Below are positions 12,788-22,627 of a stretch of DNA of 64,000 nucleotides, in pieces. Position numbers and translations under genes: made by a program. Where the stretch lies: the NCBI GenBank assembly GCA_024195585.1, contig SWBL01000011.1, positions 221,362 through 285,361 on the forward strand. The letters are read 5' to 3'. Position 1 is the stretch's first letter. Each line of letters opens with the position of its first letter. The stretch is from Aureobasidium sp. EXF-3400 (taxonomy: Eukaryota; Ascomycota; Dothideomycetes; Dothideales; Saccotheciaceae). Below the pieces are notes generated by a model that was not told where the DNA came from, ran no database searches, and saw nothing but the letters and a program-made list of their open reading frames with translations.

Positions 12788-15567
12788 TTAGTCTTCGAGA
12801 CCAATCCAACCATCCTCACCATCCTCATCGTCATCATCATCAGCCATCTCAATTTCCTTGACAGCACCGTCTTCCACACTCTGCAGCATCTTGAGTCCAT
12901 CCTGTTGCTTACGCACAGGTTGGGCGAGCAGGTACTCCACCATGAACTCGTTGTTTTCTGCCACAGAGAAGATTTCCTTTTGGATGCGCGAAACAGCGCG
13001 TTGGGCAAGACGAGTGACTTCTGCATACTCGCCTTGGTTCTTCTTGAGGATGGCACCGTGAGATTTGAGGAGTGCTTGCAGCCAGAGGAGGTTAAGTTCT
13101 AGAAGGGGAGAAGCGTCGCTTTGGACGGCGATGTGGCGGAGGAGACGGGGGAGGTAGACGACAGGAAGATCGGAGACGACGAGGGGAATATCTGCGGCGG
13201 GGACGGAGCGTTGGATACGGGCGACAAGTTTGGGGTTGTTGAGGCGGAAGGCCATGACGAGGGCTTTGAGGTATTGCTTCTTTGCGAGGGTCTTAAGGGT
13301 GGATTGGGGTGTGATGTCGATGTCGAGGTCGAAGGGGTCAAAGGCGATTGTTGTGTCGAGAGAGTAGACGAGCAGACCCTCGGTGCTGGCAGCACAGAAA
13401 GAGCGACCGGTGGGTGCGAAGTTCACACCTGGGACGCGTACTTCAGGGCCAATGCGGCGGGAAGCTGCGTCGCCTCGTTTAGCACCGGGGAGGGAGTTAT
13501 CCATGCGGTCTTCGAGATCTGATGCTTCGCCTGATGTGTCGATCATGCCTGCTGGACCACCCTCGGTCAAGTTCTTCGAGTTGAGGAACTCTTGTGTACC
13601 CTCGAGAGAAAGGTTGACGCTGACAGTGTACTTGTGCAACAAGACACCTGACATGACATCGTAAAGGCAGATGTACTTGCTGTTGCCTGATGCTACAACG
13701 ACGCTACCATCTGCCGAGTAGCTGATGCTGTTGAAGGACTTTGTGCCTGAGGCATTGGCAGCAGTCTGACGATCTGTGAGTTTACGACCACCAGAAACAT
13801 CACGACGACCATCAAATCCAGCTTCTTGTGTTCCTTCTGACAGGGACCAGAACGTTAATTGGCCATCTAATGTGCTGACTGCGATTTGCTTCGAGTCCGG
13901 TCGTACTGTGACGCAGAGAACATCTGCCTGTAGTTGAAGAGGCTCGCTAGTCTGAGTGCGAGCGAAAATCGACCAAATGCGAACAGTGTGATCCCAAGAG
14001 CCTGAAACCAGCGCACCGCCGTTAGGAGCGAAAGCCAATGTCGAAACAGGACCTTCGTGACCAGAGAGCTTGTCCAGCAGTTGGCCAGTCTGTACGGACC
14101 AGATGTGAATATCGAAACTGTCAAGAGAACCAGCAGCCACAACTTCGCCTGATGGGTCGACTGCAATAGATGAGAAAGAAAGACGTTCAGGAGCAGTAAA
14201 GGTTCGGAAGTTTCGGTATCTTATCAGATCCCACGCGCGGATTGAGCCATCCAGAGAAGCTGTGAACAGAACATTTCCTCGTTTCGCGAATTCGCACGCT
14301 GTGACCCCTGATGTGTGCTCGGTGAATGTGACGATACAGAATCCTGAAGCAACGTCCCAGACCTTGATCTTGCCGTCGTCCGCACATGTGATGATACGAT
14401 CTCCAGATGGCGAGTATGTAAGACTGTTCATAGAGTCGAAATGTCCTTGTTGCTTCAAGATGTACGATTCTGACTGCCATTCCCACACTAAGAGCTGACC
14501 GAGCTGGGAAGCACCAAAGGCAAGCCATTCACCAGTCTTGTTGATCGTCACGAAATCGACGTCGTTTTGTGAGATACTGAGGTTGTGGATTTGGTTGAAG
14601 TCGGGAAGTTCGTAAAGGCCAAAGGTACCGTTTGAGAAACCAGCAACCAAGAGATTTGATTCCGGGTGGAAAGAGGCGCATGTCAAGGTGGCGCCAGCCT
14701 GCATGAAGTAGTGTCTCTCAGCGATTCTCCAGCGGAAGTTCTCTTCGATATCCATCTTATCTTCGGGGGCGTTGCGAGGCGGCAGGTATTGCCACTGGAA
14801 GAGAGCACCATCTTTTGAAACAGTCCAAATAGTCTCCTGATCTGCCGAGAACCATGCGCCGTGGACACCCTGTCTGTGGCCACCAAGAGTCGTGGGCTCG
14901 AAGCCAGCTTCGGGGTCCAGACTCCAGATGCGTGCGGTCAAATCTTTGGAAGCAGTAAGGAAGAAGCGCGAGTCGCTGGACCATTCGATGCTCTGTACTG
15001 TGTCGAAGTGACCGGCATACTCTCTGTGCTTCACGAAGGGGGCGAACTCAAGGGAGCCATCCTGGGTATCTGAGGGGGTGGAAGGCGTCCTCCAAGTTTC
15101 GATTTTACGGCCAAGAGCGACAGCGAAGTGTTGACCGGAAGGCGAGAAAACGAGCGACGAAACTGGGCCCTTGAAAGAGAAGTGGTAGAGGGATACGCGA
15201 CGGTGGAGGTGGGTGAGAATGGCCTGTCCGTCTTCGTCGACGGTGAGGAGCAGGTTGCCTTTGGGGTTCAAGGCGAGACGGGAGATGTTGCGACGATGGG
15301 CGAAAGGGAGGGTATGCGACTTGTTGCTAGAGTTCGGGTCAGTATACGCAAACGGATGGGCAGGTGCAAGAGAAATGCGCACTTGATTAGGTCAAAGACA
15401 GTAACGCGATTGCCAACAGGCGACAGCAGGCATGTGCCATCTGGGCTGAAGCAGAGGTTTCCTCGCCTGTACACGGTACCGAGCAGGTTGGAGAACTGTC
15501 GGCGACATTAGTATAAAAGTCTTCATGGCTCACACGGGAAGGAGCGCACCTTGAAATCAGTCTTCAT
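12788..15567 (-). CDS. PWP2: Periodic tryptophan protein 2, U3 snoRNP / UtpB subunit
   Basis: Needed for 18S rRNA processing in the small-subunit processome, in the nucleolus. Three exons (15567-15550, 15495-15383, 15326-12788) encode 889 aa, close to the yeast protein. The first exon gives M-K-T-D-F-K and the second F-S-N-L-L-G-T-V-Y-R-R-G-N-L, continuing to S-P-V-G-N-R-V-T-V-F-D-L-I; this start is nearly invariant in the family. Two WD40 beta-propellers fill roughly residues 10-680, with blades such as H-F-D-S-M-N-S-L and S-G-H-E-G-P-V-S-T-L. The Utp12-type C-terminal domain follows (L-P-R-L-L-R-H-I and later L-L-W-L-Q-A-L-L), then an acidic tail ending W-I-G-L-E-D. The intron-1 acceptor at 15496 and the intron-2 acceptor at 15327 restore the conserved reading. 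Confidence 0.97.
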
Positions 15568-15903
15568 CTTGTCAATGTCTCGATCGCAACTTCCAACATT
15601 TTTTCTGGCTTTGAGCTGCAAAAGTCGGCTTGTCGGAGGCTTCTTCTGCTTCCCCGCAAAAGGGTTCGGCGGGCGAGCACGGGCCCGGCGACCGTGGCTT
15701 CCTCAGCACAGGAAAGGAGACCAAGGGACCTGCCTCCAAGCAATACACACGAGGCTTCTTGCTCTTGCCTGCGTTATACCCGCTATTGCACCTGCTCAAT
15801 CTACCGTCGTTTCCGAAAGCCGCGCCTGATTTTGCGCTGCTGACTTGTCGCCTGTCACTCGTTTCGCTCTCCAACAGATCCCACACACTCAATACTGACC
15901 ACC
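15568..15903. promoter_or_regulatory. divergent promoter between PWP2 and CDC12
   Basis: The 336 bp between the two start codons must hold both promoters and leaders. It is G/C-rich in the middle (about 15650-15720) and pyrimidine-rich just before the septin ATG. No clear TATA box is visible. Open frames crossing it have no family content. Confidence 0.55.
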
Positions 15904-17313
15904 ATGGCCGACTCTGCTTCGCCCATTGGCATTGCCAACGTATGTGGTGCGCTGCTTCCATGACAAGGCTTCGTGACTGACTCTGATGTAGCTCCCCAAC
16001 CAACGGTACACACTTGCCTTCTATACTCGGACATCCATCAACTAATGCCTTTTCTAGCCACAAGATTGTCGCCAAGCGCGGCGCCGCCTTCACAATCATG
16101 GTCAGCTCATCAACATGCATCCAGTCGCATTTCGGAAATACTCACAAACACCCAGGTTGCTGGCGAGTCCGGTCTCGGCAAGACCACCTTCATCAACACT
16201 CTCTTCTCCACCACAATCAAGAACTACGCAGACCATCGCCGCCGTCACCAGAAGCAAATTGACAAGACTGTCGAGATCGAAATCACAAAGGCCGAGCTCG
16301 AGGAGAAGTTCTTCAAGGGTTCGTCCTTCACCACCATCTCACCTCTGCATCAATCACATTCTGACAAGCCCTCTAGTTCGCCTTACCGTTATCGACACTC
16401 CTGGCTTCGGCGACTATGTCAACAACAGAGACTCATGGCAACCCATCATCGAGTTCCTCGACGACCAGCACGAGTCCTACATGCTCCAGGAGCAACAACC
16501 CCGTCGTGGTGAGCGCATCGACCTGCGCGTCCACGCCTGTCTGTACTTCATCCGTCCCACTGGTCACGGCTTGAAGCCCCTCGACATCGAAGTCATGAAG
16601 CGCCTTTCTAGCCGTGTCAACCTTATTCCCGTCATCGCAAAAGCAGATACTCTCAGCCCCAACGACCTATTGAAGTTCAAGTCGAGAGTATGTTCTCAAT
16701 CTGTCCCTGCATTTCCCCACATTCTAATCCCCCACAGATCCGCAACATCATTTCAGCCCAGGGAATCAAGATCTACTCGCCCCCTCTCGAGGAGGATGAT
16801 GAATCTGCCCTTAGACACGCCCAATCTCTTATCACTTCCATGCCTTTCGCCGTTATTGGTTCCGAGAAGGATGTCACCACTCCCGATGGCCGCAGCGTCA
16901 AGGGCAGACAATACGCTTGGGGTGTCGCTGAAGTCGAGAACGAGGAACACTGCGACTTCAAGAAGCTTCGCGCTGTGCTGATCCGCGCACACATGCTCGA
17001 CTTGATCCACACCACAGAGGAGAACCACTACGAGGCCTACCGTGCACAGCAAATGGAGACTCGCAAGTTCGGCGAAGCCAGGCCACGCAAGCTTGATAAC
17101 CCCAAGTTTAAGGAGGAGGAAGAGGCTCTGCGCAAGCGTTTCACAGAGCAAGTCAAGGTTGAGGAGCAGCGCTTCCGTGGCTGGGAACAGAAGCTCATCG
17201 CCGAGCGTGATCGCCTCAACAAGGACCTCGAGACCAGTCACGCGCTTATCAAGCAACTGGAGACTGAGATTGAGGGCATGCAGGGCAGTGTTGCTCGCTC
17301 TGGACGTCGTTAA
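15904..17313 (+). CDS. CDC12: septin, Cdc12/AspC group
   Basis: A GTP-binding protein that assembles into hetero-oligomeric filaments at septa, hyphal branches and tips. Six exons (15904-15939, 15992-16005, 16058-16100, 16156-16318, 16377-16687, 16738-17313) encode 380 aa. The N-terminus G-I-A-N-L-P-N-Q-R-H-K-I-V is the Cdc12/AspC signature. The GTPase domain has G-E-S-G-L-G-K-T-T (P-loop), D-T-P-G-F-G-D (G3) and A-K-A-D (G4). The septin unique element includes W-G-V-A-E-V-E-N and H-C-D-F-K-K-L-R. A charged C-terminal coiled coil (about 290-375) is rich in E, K and R. Exon 2 is only 14 nt, but it supplies the conserved L-P-N-Q. All joins preserve the frame. Confidence 0.96.
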
Positions 17314-17781
17314 GCTTGATCACTTCTGGAAAGAAATCCAACAATCATTCGGTGCGCGAGTTTCACAAAGATACCTTTTGTCTTATTTAGTTTTGTTTAA
17401 CCTCCAGCTGGTCATGTAATTCTACAGGGTTGCGGGAATGGGTTTCATAGTGCGACCCTCTGACCGGTAGTATGCTTTCTTATTCACTGTATCAGAAGAA
17501 AAAGTTTTCGTACAAGACATTATTTCTTTCCAAGTCAAGACTAATACGCAGCTCGGCTGGCTCAGCATAATCGCTTGGTTCGCGGTTGATTTGACTCACC
17601 TTCACACGTTCAAAGCAAAGTGACTCAACAGGTTTGTCGATTCGCTAACAATTAACTCGATACATCGCACCGCATTGCTTTGTCATATCGTTGCAAGAAT
17701 TGCTATAAGTAAGGCAAAGCTGAACATATCTCGCTATCGACCCAGTCCCATCAAATCAACAGCGTTGCGAGTTCAGACACG
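17314..17781. promoter_or_regulatory. intergenic region before the first BTB gene
   Basis: Holds the septin 3' flank and the BTB promoter. A TATA-like GCTATAAG lies near 17701, about 80 bp before the BTB start codon. Nothing else is recognised. Confidence 0.4.
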
Positions 17782-18695
17782 ATGGAGTTGATGGACACCT
17801 ATGACCGTCGCATCTGGCGCTGGTGGGTGATGAGGTGAGTGCAGTCAATCCTTTTGTAGCATCAGCATACTGACTAGTCCAGCGATATTATCGGCAAATC
17901 GAACGACGAAAAGATCAAGATTCAAAGTCAGGAAGATGACAGCGAGTCCCCAATCTGCGCAACTGTCCACAAAGAGCTTCTGTGCTTCTATTCGCCTTAC
18001 TACACTGCTGCCATCAAAGGTCGCTTCTCTGAAAGTCGCAAAGATCTGTTCACTCTCGGGCTCAGTGCCTCGCAGATGCGACTGTTTGTGGAGTGGCTTT
18101 ATACAGGATGCTTTGAACGCAATTTCAGCGAGGAAACCAACATGTATGCTCTGTATCTCTTCGCTGATCAGACGAACATCATCGCTCTCCGCAGATCCAT
18201 CATGAATTCGCTGACCGGACGTCTATTCGGTCTTACAAGTCCTGGTTATATGGGAAGACTTGTCTCGCAACTGCCCAGCCGCTCTGGACTTCGACGCTTC
18301 CTTCTGGAAGAAGCCCTAGCCGAACGAGCGAGTGCCTTGAGATTCGGCAAGGTGGGCGCATGGGACTGGGAGCAGCAGGGCTATGTTGCAGAAGACTTCC
18401 CTGAAGACTTTTTTGCCCAACTCATCAATGGGCATCTACAAAATGGCGGAAAAGGGTTTGGTCCTCCGTGCTTCAGCAATGTGTGCAATTATCATGAGCA
18501 TGAGGACGGAGAAGAATGGAGAATGAGTAAGCAAGAAAGCATCAAGACATGATGAATATATGCTGACGGTCAGAAGCTTGCGGCAGAAACTTCGTTACGC
18601 GTCCTGTGACAAAACCTCAACTCGCATACCTCATGGACCCAAGCATTGAGGATCTCACCGCGGCGAAAGGAAAGTGGTATGGACCAAAGTATTGA
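17782..18695 (+). CDS. BTB/POZ-domain protein, paralogue 1 of a local family
   Basis: Three exons (17782-17834, 17883-18526, 18574-18695) encode 272 aa. The BTB fold (about 20-125) is recognised from V-H-K-E-L-L-C-F-Y-S-P-Y-Y-T-A-A, from F-S-E-S-R, and from the later F-V-E-W-L-Y-T-G. A helical middle (I-M-N-S-L-T-G-R-L and L-P-S-R-S-G-L-R-R-F) leads to a C-terminal cysteine/histidine motif. That motif is C-F-S-N-V-C-N-Y-H-E-H (C at about 218), then C at about 234 across intron 2. A short tail ends K-W-Y-G-P-K-Y. BTB domains mediate dimerisation or cullin-3 binding in general. No BACK, Kelch, MATH or DNA-binding domain is present, so the role is unknown. It is followed head-to-tail by two paralogues. 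Confidence 0.85.
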
Positions 18696-19634
18696 TTGCC
18701 TGAGATACGAGGAGGCAGAACGACAGACAAGAGGGCTCGGGAAAGGGAGGATGATGATGGTGGCTTCACGGATGGTTTCTTTGGCACAGTAGCACTTGGC
18801 ATGCCGCCACTTGCAGCGAAGAACAGGTGATCTTGCTGTAGCAGTTTCGCAATTCAGATATTGACGAAGTTCAATGATAGTTGATATGCGTGTATGTGAG
18901 TCTGCGAGTTCTGTATTGCCTGTGCTCAGCTCACGAGCAAACAACGAACGAGTCAAGGTATGCTGACGCTTACAGTCAAACAACAATCTTTCACTCCTCG
19001 ATGAAGCAACCTCTTGTATGTGGTTGTATATCACAACCTTCCACGAAAGACTTCTAAACTATGTAAGCATGTCGTTGCCATCAAGTCTTATCAAGACCCT
19101 CACCTCCCCATGTGCTAAAGACTGTCACAAAGAAGCTGAAGGAATGCACGATACTGTTAGAACCTAAAGTGAGGCCATAGAGAAATCTTCAGAGAACAGT
19201 CTCTCCGTGGATAGCAAATATTACTGGAAAGTACTGTGCATTGTTATGGTCTGAGATATCACTATGCGTCGCTGCGGGCATGGAGTTGAAAGAAAGATGA
19301 TAGTCGCTTGCACACAGGAAGATACTATGAGGAAGTGACAAAAGATCGACTGCTCTTGCTGTCTCGAAAGTGTTTGGTCCTTCCGCAACATCCTCACTGT
19401 GCACTACACCCCGTTGCCAGTGAATAATTCATCACTCACAGCCACAACTCCTTACTGTCACTCAGTGACAGTGGGATTGCAATATACGTCCAACAATGCC
19501 TTCCTCAACCACTGAACATCAGACGATCATCCCAACTCTTTGCGCACACACGGCCTCTTACCTTGTTATCCCTCGTCCAGGCCGAACCATAACACATACC
19601 TTAAACCAGTGCGTAGGGCCGTTTTCAACGTACC
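18696..19634. promoter_or_regulatory. intergenic region before BTB paralogue 2, with a 19-bp palindrome
   Basis: About 940 bp without a supportable gene. At 19454-19472 there is a perfect inverted repeat, ACTGTCACT-C-AGTGACAGT, about 160 bp before the next start codon. This would suit binding by a dimeric regulator (inference). Short open frames on both strands show no family content. Confidence 0.45.
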
Positions 19635-20559
19635 ATGGCAACTATCAGTTCTCGTGAACCCATAGGGTCCAAAAAGTCCAAAGCTGCTCAAGATGAGGAA
19701 TGGGAACGTAGCACTTGGAACTCAGAATACGTCGCGTATGTCGTGTTTGCCCGTCAAGGTCTCATTACCTGAACTGACTTCTCCAAGCAAGGTTATCGCC
19801 AGCTCATCAGACATGATCAAGATCCTCGGAAGGATACCTGATAAGAACGGCAAAATCTTCAGCGCATCTGTTCACAAAGCATTGCTCTGTTTCTTTTCGC
19901 CTTATTACACCGCTGCACTCTATGGGAGCTTCGCTGAAGCACAGAAGAACACCCTTACGATGCATCTTCCGTACGATCGCATGTCCGACTTGGTTTCCTG
20001 GTTGTATTCCGGCAACACCATCACTGCCGAGCCACGTGAACTATTTGAACTGTACGCCTTCGCGGATGAGAAGATGATGCTGGCGTTTCGCAGATCGATC
20101 ATGACAAGACTCATTCAATTCAATGATCCAGGTTACGAACACCTGGAAGATGACGCGATGTCATATGTGAAACGTCTGCCTGAAAATTCTGGTCTGTTCC
20201 GCTATCTCGTTGATTACTGGGTCGGCGTCTGGGCTCGAGTCCCTTCAAGAACCGAAATGGAAGCCTGGGATGCTGATGGACGTATTCCTCGGAAGTTCTT
20301 TTACCAAGCACTGGAGAAGTTCGCTAGTCTGAGCGAGGACAGACGATCAGAAAACGAATCAGAAGACCACAGAACCTGCTTAGCGAGGGCATGCAACTAT
20401 CATGAGCATCCAAATGAACTCGAATGGTCCGAAAGTACGTGGTAGTCTAACATCGAGGCTTGTTACGAGTTTGTGCTAACAGAAGCAGCTTGTAACCAGA
20501 TCATTAGAGACACAGACTTCGACGACGTCCCTTTCGACGAATACTACACAGAGAAGTGA
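19635..20559 (+). CDS. BTB/POZ-domain protein, paralogue 2
   Basis: Three exons (19635-19735, 19788-20434, 20489-20559) encode 272 aa. The start codon sits in CCATGG. Intron 1 ends at an unusual AAG acceptor, chosen because it alone keeps the frame into K-V-I-A-S-S-S-D. The BTB core reads V-H-K-A-L-L-C-F-F-S-P-Y-Y-T-A-A, then G-S-F-A-E-A and V-S-W-L-Y-S-G. The middle has L-P-E-N-S-G-L-F-R-Y-L, matching the sister genes. The C-terminal motif C-L-A-R-A-C-N-Y-H-E-H (last C about 235) is completed by T-C after intron 2. The tail is acidic and ends D-E-Y-Y-T-E-K. Function unknown; it is clearly homologous to its neighbours throughout. Confidence 0.85.
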
Positions 20560-21018
20560 CCTGCACGCTGAGCGCTTAGCGAAACGCATCCGATATAAAC
20601 AAGTGTAGAAAGGGGACAGGCCAGATCAGGGCTGAGATGAGGAAGACAAAAACAATAAGATAGACAGCCTGAGACATCCAAGTCAAGTTCCATCCTCCCT
20701 GTGTGCCACATTATATGTTACGTCTAGCTATGAAAATTCACAATAGTACCACAAAACTGGACAGTGCCCGTTGAGATGAGACAACAAATCTGCTCTCCGT
20801 GGACACGCCTTTGCTTCTGGAAACATCTACGTCTTTCTATAGTGTTGACTTTACTCTCTGTTACAGTCGGAGCACAAGGGAAGTGACAACTCTGGCACAC
20901 GCGGAGGTTTGTTTGCGCAACACTTTCACTAGCAAACTTGGACTTATACATCACACTTCGACCTCATCCACCTCTATCACCTTCTCAACAACCAGAACAT
21001 CTACAGTCAACCACCAAG
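20560..21018. promoter_or_regulatory. intergenic region before BTB paralogue 3
   Basis: 459 bp with no gene. The 50 bases before the next ATG are C/A/T-rich, as in a typical fungal leader. No repeat or strong motif was noticed. Confidence 0.4.
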
Positions 21019-21940
21019 ATGGGAACCAGATCTGATCCCTCAAGCCACACCTGGACTGCTGAAGCAGTCGGCAACATCATCACCACAGAACCCAAGATGC
21101 TCAAATGCGCAGCCAGCGGCGACTTCAATGTCCTCGTCCCTGAAGATCTGCTCTGCTACTTCTCACGTTACTATACTGCACTCTTGAGAGGCAGCTTCTC
21201 TGAGGCCGGACAGGACAATGTCACACTTGAGCTCGATGGATCACATGCCAAATGGTTCGTCACCTGGCTGTACTCTGGACGATTCCCTGACGACCTTGAT
21301 TATCCGATCCTCTTCCAGCTCTACATCTTCGCGGACAAGATCGACATACCAGCCATGCGCAAGGACATCATGACCCACATCCACAAACGCAGCCACCGAA
21401 AAGACAACCCACCTGTCGAGGACGCAATGGAAGCTTTTGACAAACTGCCAAAGAGTTCTGGTCTCGTACGCTGGATTCTCGATCGATTCGCAAACCACTC
21501 ACCTGTCTCAGCCATGAATGACAACCCGGAGTTTTACGATCATGTACGCAGCGCATCCGATAAAACCTACGAGTATGTTTGCCGCAAGACATCCTGCGGT
21601 GTCGTCTCAGATCCATGCTGCAATGTCATCATCGACAGTCTCGGATGTGAAAGCGACTGCCATCACCCAAAAGACTGGATCAAGAGAAGCCAAGCTTGCA
21701 CTTACCACGAGCACGAGTCTCCTGAAGAGTGGAAGAGTGAGTCAATACCTTGAAACTGCTAATCGAGCCGTAACCGCTTTACTAACACGACATTTAGCCT
21801 GCGCCGGCGACGATTTCCAACAGAGCGTTGATCTGGCTTATCTCAGGGGCACCACTGCTACTGATCCAGTCGATTGGCTGAGATTCGCCAGGTTCGACGA
21901 TCCCAACAGCATGGTCTACAGACTTGGTGGGCGTCCGTGA
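21019..21940 (+). CDS. BTB/POZ-domain protein, paralogue 3
   Basis: Two exons (21019-21736, 21798-21940) encode 286 aa. It lacks the N-terminal intron of paralogues 1, 2 and 4 but keeps the C-terminal one at the same place and phase. The BTB core is V-P-E-D-L-L-C-Y-F-S-R-Y-Y-T-A-L, then G-S-F-S-E-A and F-V-T-W-L-Y-S-G. The middle region has L-P-K-S-S-G-L-V-R-W-I-L. The C-terminal motif is A-C-T-Y-H-E-H (C at about 226), with the following C encoded after the intron (T-C-A-G). The upstream cysteine four residues before is missing, but the preceding segment carries several extra cysteines and histidines (C-E-S-D-C-H-H). The tail is about 45 aa longer than in paralogue 2. Function unknown. Confidence 0.85.
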
Positions 21941-22627
21941 ATGAGGTCTTGTCCAGTGGTCCTTAATTGCTTAGTAGGGGTATCATTGAAGGAGAAAGAT
22001 GCTCAATAGCGTTCTTCATCAGCCAGAGGATGTTCAAGACGACGCATCTGAGCACGTACACTTTGGAGGACTCTCTCGTCACCTGAAATGAACGAGGCTT
22101 GCTTGTTGAAACGGAGTTTGTCTCAAGAACGAGTTGCCAGGGGTAAATGTGAATCAACAAGAAATATTTCATCGTAGAATATCATCCAGACGATTGTGTT
22201 CGTGAAGTCATTCGTGTCCTTTTCCAAGTCCAGTATAATAGTAAAGTCCAGTCGATGCCTGCAAATTATGCTTTCATTGTCCACTGTAAAAGCGATGAAG
22301 CTTCCTTTTGAAACCGCTTTGATCACTGTGTCCCTGTCTAAACATTGCAGACTGGGCATCGAAGATACGTCAAACTTGACAGAAATGGTCAGACTTCCTC
22401 GTTGTCAGGATCAGAATGACCAAGCAAGGTGGTAGTCGTTCCCAAGAAGAAGAGTCTTTGGTCGAAGTTGAGGATGAAGGATTCCAAGTTAGTGTGGAAT
22501 GTGGAATGAGGAGGGCAATAACATGCAAGTTATAAATGTGTTTATTATGGCGGTTTATCTGATTACGAGAATGCGGCCTGATGCATTATCCAACCGGTAT
22601 CTATGCTTTGGTATATATGTAAAGCGT
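21941..22627. other. 3' flanks between convergent BTB and aminopeptidase genes
   Basis: About 690 bp of A/T-richer sequence. Open frames on either strand have no family content. No repeats noticed. Confidence 0.45.
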
